Below, piece after piece: positions 1-9,800 of a stretch of 27,946 bases of DNA. Position 1 is the stretch's first letter. Each line of letters opens with the position of its first letter. The stretch spans positions 1 to 27,946 of the forward strand of contig CDMY01000404.1 of assembly GCA_001179505.1 (NCBI GenBank), given 5' to 3'. Source of the DNA: Vitrella brassicaformis (taxonomy: Eukaryota > Sar > Vitrellaceae). A program made the position numbers and the translations under genes. The notes beneath the pieces are model-generated. The model ran no database searches. It was not told where the DNA came from and worked only from the letters and a program-made list of their open reading frames with translations.

Positions 1-1876
1 AGGGGCTTCTCAGCTACATGATGGCCTTCCTGCCCATCAACCTGATGGTGCAGCTGGCCAAGTCCATCTGGCAGAACTCCGCACCCCACCTCTCAGACGT
101 CACCATCACCTCAGCGACCAAGGAGGAGCGGTCGTTTTGGCAGCACGTCCATCTCGCCTTCGTCACCCAGCTGGCCGCCCGGCTCACCCGCCTCACGTCA
201 ATCACTCTCCGGTACCCTGACGGCGTCCCCCGCTACCCTAACGGCGTCACCTGCTGGTGTTTCGACGTCTTTGTGGCAATCATCGAGGGCCACATTGCCG
301 GCCGACGGGCAGCCGACATGCAAGGAGGGACCCTGCAGACATCACCATCGACAGAGGCCTTCGGCTGACCGGCGCGGCTGGGCAGAGCGTCACAAGGACC
401 GAACCGCCCCTCCCCGCCCCTCTCGACCCGCCCCCGACCCTCCACGCACTCACCACCATCGCCGGCCTGGAGGGCGAGCATCGGCAGCTGGCCGACCGTG
501 GCTGGCTGATGCCCTCACTCGCCACCGTGCACACGTGGTGGGGGTGGGCTAACAGACATATGCTTGGCCGACTCGTCAGCTCGTCCCGCTCCCTGCGGCG
601 TGTGGACGGCAGCCTTGAGGGTGAGGACTGGGCGGGTGTGTTTGAGGGCATCCCTGCGGCACCTGCTGGGCAGCAGGGAGGGCCACTCGCACAGCTGGAC
701 AAAATCGGCACCATCAATCTCTCGAATGACTGTCCGGCGGGCGTCGAGCGGCTTCAGGTGACCACAAAGGGAAGGACGGCAGCGCCCGTGGATTGGCTCA
801 TGATGTCCCTCCTGTATGTGTGTGTCTTCTTGTTTGCAGGAAGCGCTCGTTGCGCGTGGCTGCCGACGGTCACTCAAGGAGCTCTCCGTGTGCTATGAGG
901 GCTTCGGCATCGACCGCCACAGCATGCCCACACTGCTGGCGCTGGACCGCCTGGTCGGCACGTGCTGCCGACCAGACGCCCACCTTGAACTGGTTCACGT
1001 AATCAGTTACGGCCGTTTCGGGTTCGACATTTCCATCTTCTACCACGACACCTTCCCCACCCATCCCCCACCCTCATTCAAGACCATGATGCAGCAGCTG
1101 GCGCAGGAGGCCATGACGGTGAAGTACATCTTCACTCAGGACAACCTCGACAACCTCGACAACCCCAGCCCAGCGGCCATCGACATCGCATCCAGCCTGG
1201 TTTTCCGCACGTTCGCGGCGGTGGAGGTCGGCGACTTCGCTTTCCCGGGCACGCCATCGTCCAGCCCCTCCATCATCACCCATCTACAGCCGTTCCCGCA
1301 GCCCACTCAACCAGATGTCGACACAGAGCTGTCTGTCCGGAGCGACCTTGGTTGTGCTGCCGCCCGGCTATTCGCCACCAAGATGCCAAAGATGGTGGAC
1401 TGGCTGTGGATCGACAGTCTGTCAGATGGGGAGAAGTTGGGATTGCTGACGGCTCTGGGGAGGGACAGAGAGGTGGGGGCTACGGTGCACATGAGGCAGG
1501 TAGACGTCGACCAGCTGGTGGGGGCGGCCAACGAATTGCCGACGATCAAGGAACTAGACTTCGAGCTGACACGTACGCCGAGAGAAGTAGGGTAGTGTGC
1601 CCGTCCGTCCTCATTGCTGCCTTGTGTGTTCCCTCTCCTTCAGTGCCCGATGGTGTGGAGGACGCCGGCAGCTTCGTCCGCACCCGCCTCTCGTCGGTGA
1701 TCCGGCACATCAGGGGCCTGCGGCTTGTGGAGCTGTACGTCGGCACGACGACAGCTGAGCAGCATGCTTCCATCGAGAACTCCCTCCCTGTCGGCACCAA
1801 CATCGAGGGCTTCAGCGTCGAAAGCATCAGAAATGGGGGCACCCGAGTGACAATAACTGCCCGGCGCAATGCCTGA
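1..1876 (+). CDS. Family-1 protein of unknown function, 5' truncated by the window (gene A)
   Basis: Exons read as 1-757, 840-1572 and 1644-1876 (stop TGA). The gene enters the window already in frame, so its N-terminus is missing. I do not recognise a named family. It is clearly a paralogue of the gene at 18743-21633: both share the order EGHIAGRRAA / EGHASGRAA, GTL followed by a Pro-rich stretch, ERLQEALVARG / DRLREVMVARG, and a C-terminal block starting around ELDFELT / EVHVDVR. The last intron (1573-1643, phase 1) falls at the same place as in the paralogue. The N-terminal part (SYMMAFLPINLMVQLAKSIW) has the spacing of a weak F-box-like helix pair, which is inference only. Between about 330 and 340 the frame must shift by -1 (or +2) to keep the match, with no GT donor nearby, so it is either a broken copy or an assembly indel. 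Confidence 0.7.
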
Positions 1877-3186
1877 GGTGAGGGAATGGCACTCATTCAC
1901 AAGAAGGGCTGATGTTGGGACCGTCTTCGTGTCTGACCTCTGTGTGTGTGTGGTGGTGTCTGTCAGGCCGGCTGCTGTGTGTGGTGGGTCATTCATAGCG
2001 GAGAGGCAGTGGGGCCCTTCTCAGCTGACGACACTTGTGTGCTGCATAGCATAGCTGAGGGCCGTGTGTGTGTGTGTGGACGAGTGACTAGGTAGCTGTG
2101 CAGAATTGACGGATGAGGGCTGATTGATGCTGACGTGTGAATGATCGTTGGCAGAGAGAGAAAATGAGCGCGTCAGGCCAAGGGATGGGGACTTTTTTGG
2201 CTCCTCGTTTGCCAACGACCGACCATCAGTGTGATGCGTGTGGTGCAGACATTTTTTGTGCCGCGCTCGCCTCTCTCTCGATGACTCATCGTGCTGTCTT
2301 ACTCTACCGTCACACCCCGTCCCCTTCCCTCTCTCGACCGACCGACCCACCAGCGGTAGCAATACGCCCATCCGTCGAGACCCTCACGTGTCCGTGGGCG
2401 GTGGTCGAGTGACGGTGGGGGAGAGGGCAAAGACCATCGAGGAGGCCCGCAATTGTGAGTGCGTCGAAGAGCGTGACGGTGTAGACTGACGTGTTGAACG
2501 TTGGTGCTGCTAATGTGGCAGGACACACACACACACACAGAGAAAGTGGTCGCCACCAACCCGGCCCAACAGTGATCATGGCGTTCCCTGTCAGGCCCAA
2601 ATGCCTATGAATCAGCACACACCCATACAGGCAGACAGCCCACAGACAAGAAACAAGAAACTGTACGTGCGCTGCCACGACCTCACACATGAAGAATTCC
2701 TACATGCATCCACCCACAAGTACTGAGGCAGGGCTGATGTGCATGTCTGGTCTGTCTGGCGCTGTCCCGGACCTGCTCGATGTGCTGTGAACTGGCGGGC
2801 GACGGCGAACCACACAGCGACAGATGGCTCCCCAAACCACTCATAGAGAGACGACACAGCCCCTCAAGCACAGCTCAGATGAGTCCGCGGGCAGTCTGCA
2901 TCATGAGAGCCACTCACACTGGTGAGGCCTTGGGGGTGTTTTGCAGTGGGGCGTTCGCGTCATACCAAGCCTGAAGACGCCGGCGCAGCTCCTGCAGACT
3001 CTCCACGACGTCCCTGTGTGGTTCGGTGAAATTCACTCTTGGCAGTGTGCTCTCTTCCGCGCAACTGACTGTATCTCACTATTTCGTACTTTTTTAGTGT
3101 CTGGCTCTGTCGTTGTGTTCGCCTTCCCCGCCCTCTTCACTCTCTCTCACCCATCTGCTTTGCCCCTTTCGGCAGATCTGACGGCG
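1877..3186. other. Spacer between genes A and C
   Basis: The spacer is rich in TG and CA runs (for example 1936-1953, 2062-2078, 2522-2540) and in short shadow ORFs with Cys-Val repeats, which I do not regard as coding. The exception is about 2922-3073, where both strands have a protein-like frame. On the plus strand a stretch ending at 3025 could splice (GT 3026, AG 3175, 150 nt, with a classic pyrimidine tract) onto the start of gene C. On the minus strand a frame with a helical look ends in TGA near 2922. Neither has a convincing start codon, so neither is called as a gene. Confidence 0.5.
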
Positions 3187-4552
3187 ATGCAGCACAACCA
3201 CCAGCAGGCCGACCAGCAGCAGGCCGACCAGCAGCAGGAGCAGCCCGACCAGAATCAGGAACAGCATCCCTTCGTGTACATCTTTGTCGGCCGCCGCACC
3301 TTCTACCTTCTCAGCCTCAATGACATCTTGAGGCTGAGGAAGATCTGCAGATGGCTCCGAGAGCTCTTCAGAGCGCTTCAGCTGCGGCAGCGACTCAGCC
3401 ATTCGCTCTGCACACAGGCGGGGCTGCGGCGGACGGCCAGCGGACAGCAGCTCCTGACATTCGACGAGCAGCAGATGGGCGTGAGTGACCTGCTGGCGGC
3501 GCTGTGTGTGACGGAGGAGGGCGGCTGGAGAGAGATGAGCGAGGCGGTCGAGCTGGCGGGGCAGTGCGGCCGCTGCCAGCTGCCTGTGAGGCTCACGGCG
3601 ACCGATCTGCACCGATACCCAAACAAGACGGTACGCCAACCGAGGGAGGGAGGGAGGGAGGCAGAGACAATGGCTCTCAATGGGTGTGTCTGGGGTGTGT
3701 GTGCAGGCGTATTTGGCCGATCCCCGTGTGTTGGCTCATCTCAAGATGGTCGGCCCCCACATCGACTTCGGCAACGGCGTGACCTTCCAGCTGTTCCACC
3801 ACGGCAACACACTGCGGGCCATCAAGGACCAAGAGGGCTTCGAACTGACCATCGACCCGCCCCTTCCTCCCAACCACCCCTACCAGCAGCACCGACAGCA
3901 GCACGACCCGCCCGTCCGCAACAGGATCACATTTGTCCTGGCCTTGGGCTGGCACATGAGTTTGTCCAGGCCTCGGGACTACTCATCTGTGTCGTCGTAT
4001 GTCAAGAGCATCGTCATCGACCACTTCAGGGGGACTCACCAGATCAACTTCACTAGGCGTACTATCGACAGGTGAGGCGGGGCATCACTCTGTGTGTACT
4101 TTGCCACGACAGACGAGTGTGTATGTTATGTGTGTGTCTGTCAGGAATGTCGACAACAACCGGTTGGACACCATCGTGATACAGTCCCCCCACACACCAG
4201 TGGAGGGATGCACCACCACTGCATCATACCGCTGCACTGACGGCTTTCGTCGTCGTCGTCTCATCCTGACCGACGCCGGCCACCCGTTTGTCGCATGGAT
4301 CTACATCATGGAAGCCTCCTTCCACAACTTCGGTCAGCCCAGCACGGCACAGCCCATGCGCACAGACACAAAGCGCTCATTCTCAACTGCTGTGCTCTCT
4401 TGTCATTCTTTGCAGTGCATGCATGGGTCTGCACGACCGAGCCGGCTGTGTCTGGTGTGGGTGATGCCTTCAAGGACCGCTTCCCTCAGACCACTCGGCT
4501 GGCGCGTGTGGTGTTGGGGGCCATCATCTCAGCCATCCTGTTTGACCGATAG
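3187..4552 (+). CDS. Family-2 protein with F-box-like N-terminus (gene C)
   Basis: Exons 3187-3630, 3707-4071, 4145-4332 and 4416-4552 join without a stop to give 377 residues ending in TAG. The start at 3187 is the first Met of the frame after a pyrimidine-rich AG at 3175. Residues about 5-27 are Gln-rich (repeats of ADQQQ). They are followed by LLSLNDILRLRKICRWLREL, which resembles the second half of an F-box (a Skp1-binding motif of ubiquitin ligases); this resemblance is by eye and unproven. The rest is not recognised. The gene at 17003-18240 (-) is a close paralogue: exons 3 and 4 have identical lengths (188 and 137 nt) and the third intron is nearly identical. A dispersed, lineage-specific family is the likely explanation. 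If F-box-like, it would act as a substrate adaptor. Confidence 0.8.
4333..4415 (+). other. Third intron of gene C, with a block identical to the paralogue's intron
   Basis: GT at 4333, AG at 4414-4415, phase 1. The first 47 nt (4333-4379) are identical to 17225-17179 read on the minus strand in the paralogue. A 9-bp stem (AGCACGGCA at 4341-4349 with TGCTGTGCT at 4388-4396, one G-T pair) is kept in both. The intron has no stop in the upstream frame, so a retained-intron product is formally possible, but the lengths (83 and 86 nt) are not multiples of three. Confidence 0.8.
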
Positions 4553-5440
4553 ACAGCTGAGGTGTGTTTGCATCAAACACGACAGACACGAGCAGATGAT
4601 GAGCACACGACGTACGCAATGCTGTCTGTGCGCTTCCATGTGTGTGTCAGGTTGGTCGATGTGTGTCTGGTTGGTATGGCCAGATGGTGTGCTGACTCAA
4701 CCACTGTCTCCTTCGGGGCTGCTAGGGGGTGGGCGGTCGATCGACGGCCATGGCGGTTTGAATCATAGCTTCGTTTTTCGCTAATGACCCTTAGTTGCTG
4801 ATTACTTAATTGTTGATAAGTGACCCGTGTTGTTTCTGTCTGTGTTGCGGCCGCGATGTTTTTAGTCTGTTACCGAGACCGGTCTTAGTCGTGGCAGGCG
4901 GGATTCCTCAGTCGGTCGGTGGCGTTTTTGGTGTGTCTCTCTCTCTCATTGACGCCCATCCATCCGCTCACACACGCGCCCCCATTCATGTTTGGCTCTC
5001 ACTGCCAGACATGAGAGGCTGTCTTCTCTTCTCTTCATTCTCCTTGAAAACACACAGACAGACATCTCATAGATATCTCATGCTTCCATATTCGATTGTA
5101 TGTCTCCATGGTATGTGGGTGAGTGCCAACTAATTAAGTGTTTGTGCAGATGGCTGCGGGTTGAGTGAAATGCCTACGGATGTGTGAGAGAGTGTGACAT
5201 TCTCATCGATTGCATCGATTTATTGCAGTCGATCACGCCGATATAGGCACACAGAACATATGTACTTACAGGGCCATCTCGCTTCCTCCCTTGACCGGCA
5301 AGACAAGACAAGACACGCCACAAAACAAACTGTCAAAACTGACAATCGATCACGATAGGCACCCCACATGACATGAGCCGCTTGCATGGATGGATGGATA
5401 GATGGGTGGACGTGTATATCCAGACAGCCCCCATCCCGCA
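4553..5440. other. Spacer between convergent genes (C and the minus-strand coiled-coil gene)
   Basis: Apart from the hairpin after gene C, I see no gene. The composition changes to more A/T at about 4770-5440, with short repeats such as GATGGATG near 5389 and paired ATCGAT motifs near 5206-5217. Short ORFs of 60-107 codons here have no repeat-free protein-like stretch. Confidence 0.5.
4564..4580 (+). other. Hairpin just after the stop of gene C
   Basis: GTGTTTG and CAAACAC are separated by CAT, giving a 7-bp stem with a 3-nt loop 12 nt past the stop codon. The paralogue has the related GTTTG-TAT-CAAAC at 16989-16977 (-). The 3' flank is otherwise similar between the copies for about 50 nt. 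The element may act in the 3' UTR or may simply be carried along by a recent duplication. Confidence 0.4.
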
Positions 5441-6452
5441 CTATTAGCTATGACTGCATCTCCGGGTCAGCGGCCCCCTCATGCTGCTGCTGGCCCTCCA
5501 TCTCATCGCTTGGCCGCTTCGTCCCGCGACGCTCCTGAACCAACGAAGCGGGACGGACGAATGAATGATGAGTGATGGCTGAACAAACATCCAACTGACC
5601 TGCTCTGCTGCTTGAGCATGGCGATTTCATTGCGGAGTCGCCTATTCTCGGCCTCCAGACGATGCCGCTCGGCCGCCTCCTGCGCACACTGCATTGGGTG
5701 AGCCCGTTGCATTCGTGATGAATTGGGCGAGCTCTTGACGCGACACGTCGATTGCATCACACGAGATGGCGTCCCCGAGGCTGGCCACCAGGCTCACGGC
5801 CGCCTTGATGCCGTCATCCTGAATGAAGCTCGCCTCTCGCGCGTCGCCGCCACTGTCCACGGATGACGTCAGGCCGCTTGCACAGACACGGCAGGAACGC
5901 TACGCGAATGTCGGAGTGGCAGTGGATGAATCGCGCGATGAATGGGTAGCGGGCGAAAGTCGAGGAGGGTGTTGGCCAAATGGTGGTCACTGAGCCAGCC
6001 CTCCACCACAACCTGACACAAGCCGACCAGACGCAGCAACAGTAAACGAGACCTCTCCCCTCCCCATTGCTCACCTTGCGATGGATGCGCCACAGCAGGC
6101 TTTTGAGTGCTGCCGCTCGTGAAGATTTGGTCGACGTCGAACTGCAGGTAGTCAGGAGCGATCAGCGCATCCAGGAGCTTGTCCTTGGTCAGCGACTTGA
6201 CGATGTCCACCTCCTGCTGCAGCACCACCTTACCGATGGACCGGCTGATCTTCTCGATGCACACTTGACGCTCCTGGCCCTCTTGAAACTCGCCATCCAT
6301 GACCTGCGCAGACGACGCACCTCCCGCACATGTCGCGTTTCTGTCATCTCTGTCGTGTGTGGTGTGCCGTATGAGATCTGACCCTCCTTGACGACCAGCT
6401 GCGCATCGCCCTCCCCATCGCCAGCGAACCGCACACTCACTGACGGCTCCAT
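5441..6452 (-). CDS. Hypothetical protein with C-terminal coiled coil; reading frame uncertain
   Basis: A fully spliced model exists: 6452-6383, 6320-6075, 5989-5904, 5818-5747, 5679-5600 and 5534-5441, giving 215 residues with stop TAA. It starts MEPSVSVRFAGDGEGDAQLV and includes an acidic/helical stretch (LQQEVDIVKSLTKDKLLDAL) and a short heptad segment (RHRLEAENRRLRNEIAMLKQ), which looks like a leucine-zipper-type coiled coil. I do not recognise the family. Several joins use weak splice sites. In at least two places a different frame has better third-position GC and a more protein-like sequence (for example ALKSLLWRIHRK and GWLSDHHLANTLLDF). The gene may therefore carry +1 shifts, be decaying, or contain assembly indels. 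It shares a 447-bp head-to-head spacer with the protease gene. In the ERRGTK frame of the last exon the stop would be at 5448. Confidence 0.45.
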
Positions 6453-6899
6453 AACACTGCTGGGCCCGGCAGAGGGGACGATGGCAGACACCGAAATGCA
6501 ATGAAGGCACCACTCGACACCCACCAGACCGCTGCAGACTCGTCGCAGATCCGCAGAACAGAACACTTTGTTATCTCGTTGTGCAAGGCAAGAGGAGTCT
6601 AGAGAGGAGGCTCAGATCAGCACACTGGGGTTCATTGTTCTGCGCCCTTTCTGTTTGTCGCCCCTTTCCCAGAAAGCTCGCATTGAAGCTCGCATTCCGC
6701 GAGCGGCCATGGAGCGAGGCGCGAGGCCTTGCATCATGCCCAAAGGGGAGAGTGACGTCCCCTTTCCCCTTGGATCGACTCATCAGTCGCCACGTCGTTT
6801 GTTCGCCCATCGTCGCTGCTAGCTTCCAGCCTGATCCCCCTCAGCAACCCCTGGGAGGACGTAGAGGGCGGCCGGAGCAGCCGGGCAGCAGTGGGAGCC
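6453..6899. promoter_or_regulatory. Head-to-head spacer, probable bidirectional promoter
   Basis: 447 bp separate the two start codons. Unlike most spacers in this window it has almost no TG/CA repeats. It contains GCCCTTTC at 6644-6651 and an 8-bp inverted repeat, AAAGGGGA (6742-6749) with TCCCCTTT (6758-6765), whose loop and right arm overlap a TGACGTC element. No TATA box is obvious. Promoter function is inferred from gene orientation and composition. Confidence 0.5.
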
Positions 6900-9800
6900 A
6901 TGAACGACCGAAACCGCTCGGCTGGCGTGGCGGAGGCACTTCAGTCCTTCCCAAGGCACCAGCCGAGGCTCACCGCCAGCATGACGGCCAGCCAGGCCCG
7001 ATACCGAGCTTCCTCCCAGGCTCCAGCTCCACTGCCCCGCTATGCGGTGAGAATACGACGCACCGCACCCACACAGGCAGCAATGAGCTCTCTCATGATG
7101 TATGTGTGTGTTTCGTGTGTGTTATCTATCTGCAGCATCACCAGGCAGAGTTCGCTGCAGCTGCGCCGAGATTCGTGACTCGGCAGAGTCGCGAGGCGTC
7201 GTCGCGTCAGAGCAGCTCTGGTGATTCCCAGCGGCCATCGCATTCCCGCGAGTCCCGGCAGCAGACGCGTGACGGTGTGGGGTCTGCGGTGCGGGAGCGT
7301 AGCGAACACACGGGAGTGCATCGGAAGGACAAGGTCATGGAGTCGGGCTTCTTCAGGAGTAAGCCGCGGAACACATAACAGGGGAGGGAGGGAGGGAGGG
7401 AGGGAGGGGAGGGTGGGAGGGATGCATGGATGGATGGATGGACGTCTGTGTCTGTGTGTGTGTATGTGATGTTTGTCTGTTGATGCAGTTGGGGGATATC
7501 CGCCGGCTGCGTATGGGCTGTACAATCTGGGGAACACTTGCTATCAGTAAGCAAGCCACAACCCATGCATCAACAAGTCGAAGACCAAAACACACATGTC
7601 TGTCTGTCTGTCCCTGCTTGTTTTGTTGTTGTGTGCAGGAATGCGGTTGTGCAGCCATTGGTTCGGACTCCATGGTTCTGGGACTGGTCAGCTGCCAGCC
7701 GGCACCGCACCCACCCAATGAACCAACCAAGCAGACATCTCTCTCTCTCTCGCTCTCTCTCTCGGTGTGTGTGTGTGTGTCTGTTCGGTGTGCAGGTTCA
7801 CAGTAGCGTTTGATGATTCGGACGATGCCCATTGGCAGACGTTCATCTGTCCTCGCAGCCCCTACAGAGGACACGTAGCCTCGGTGAGTGAATGAGCGAG
7901 CTACCTACACCACACACAGACACACCAAACCACACATATACACTTGTGATCTGCGTTGTGTGTGTGTGTGTGTCCCTATCAATGAGTGCAGGTGTTTGCG
8001 ACCTTGATGCGAGAGTTCTCGTCTGACGGCGCGTCGGAGCAGCAGGGGGGCGTCGTCGACCCGAGCGACTTTCGCCGCGTCTTTGGAGAGAACAAGAAGG
8101 AGTTCAAAGGTAACCACCACACACACACACACACAATCCACCAAATGGTCGGCATCATCAATCAGGACGTGTGTGTGGTGTGCTGTGTGGGCGTGTGTCT
8201 GTGGGCCAGGTCGCCGTCAGCAGGACTCGGCAGAGTTTCTGGGCAAGCTGCTCGAGTGTCTTCACGAAGTACGGAGCCACCAGATCGCCCCCAACACACG
8301 CATGCCATCACTGGCCTGTGTATGTGTGTCGGGTGCATGGCATGTGTGCAGGACACCAACAGGATCCAGGAGAAGCCGCCATTCCAGGAGATGGACGACC
8401 GACCGGGCGAGACGCCCACAGAGGCCAGGTAGGCCGGCGGGCGGGCGAGGGGCTGGGCCACACCCACACACGCATCCATTGCCCCCTCTTTCTGTCTGTG
8501 TGTGTGACCAGCGACCGTTGGTGGACGTACGACCACCAGCGGAGCGACTCCATCGTCTCCGACGTGTTTGGCGGACAGCTCATGACGGAGATCATCTGCC
8601 CGAAATGCGGCCACAGTGAGCACACAACACACACCCCACACCCCACACCCACAGCACCACTCCACAGACGTCCTTTGATGTAGTGCTGTGATTGGGTGTC
8701 ATGTGATGTGTGATGTGTGCAGTTGCGCGCAACTTCGAGACGAATTGGTCTCTGCCCCTGACGATTCCTGACGACGAGACGGCCGAGGTCGAGCTCGACG
8801 AGTGCCTCAAGACGTTCTGCAAGATCGAGGTGAGTCCGGTCGGCGCCATACAGCACACTGCACTGCACACACGCCCCCTCCCTCACTCTGTCTCCGTATG
8901 TGGTATGACGTCGATCAGGTGCTGAGGGGCGATGACGTCTGGTACTGTCCCAAGTGCAAGGAACACGTTGAGGCCAGGTAGGATGGGAGGGAGAGGATGT
9001 CTCCGTGCTCGTGTTATGTTGACCTGTCTGTCTGGCTGGCTGCGTGTGTGGGTATGTCGTGTCAGCCGCCAGGTGACGATCTTCAGGTGCCCGCCGGTGC
9101 TGGTCGTGACGCTCAACCGCTTCCGCAAGGACAAGTTCGGCGGCACGGAGGGCATCTTCAACGCCAAGCGTCTCAACACTCCGGTGCGCTTCAAGATGCG
9201 CAAGCTCTGTCTCGCCGAGGTTCATGGCCTCTGCGAACACTCTGGTAAGGAGAGATATGGGAGAGGGGGGGAGGATGGCTGTGCTCATGCCTGTGTGTGT
9301 GTGTGTGTGTGTGTCGCGTGTTCAGAGGATCCCACGATCAGCCGCGAGTACGATCTGTTCGCCGTCACCCATCACGACGGCATCCTCCATGGCGGCCACT
9401 ACTACGCGTGAGCACCCGACAGACAGACAGACAGACATACACACAGACAGGGCGTGACTGCAGGAGGGAAATGCGTGTCTGCGTGTGTGTGTCTGTGTCT
9501 TGCGTGTGCAGCTACGCCAAGTTGGTGGTGAATGGTGTGGTCTCGTGGGTGCGGTTTGACGACATCGCCACCGAGTACTTCATGCCCGAGGAGCAACTTC
9601 AGGGTGCGTATCTAGAGCAGGGAGGAGGGGAGGGGAGGGGACGTCCCACAACAAGAGAGACTCGCCCATGTGTGTGTGTGTGTGTGTGTGTGTCAGGTTC
9701 TGCGGCCTACATCCTGTGGTACCAGGCCCGCGACATGCCAAAGGTGTTCCAGGAGAAGCGGAAGGTCCGTGTTGAAGGTACGCGCCGATGATGTCGACCA

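Noticed and set aside
3094-3639. Minus-strand ORF of 181 codons with a Leu/Val-rich, membrane-like segment
   Set aside because: The hydrophobic run is the antisense of the Gln-rich repeat at the start of gene C; the plus strand is supported by the paralogue.
5206-5217. Paired ATCGAT motifs near an AT-richer stretch, considered as an origin or terminal repeat
   Set aside because: Only two short copies with no flanking duplication or inverted repeat.
6891-6899. Earlier start for the protease at GTG 6891
   Set aside because: It is not an ATG; nuclear genes of this kind start at ATG, which is present three codons later.
9297-9791. ORF of 164 codons overlapping the protease gene, rich in Cys-Val
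   Set aside because: It is made by TG repeats in introns and by protease exons read in part out of frame; the spliced C19 model explains the region.
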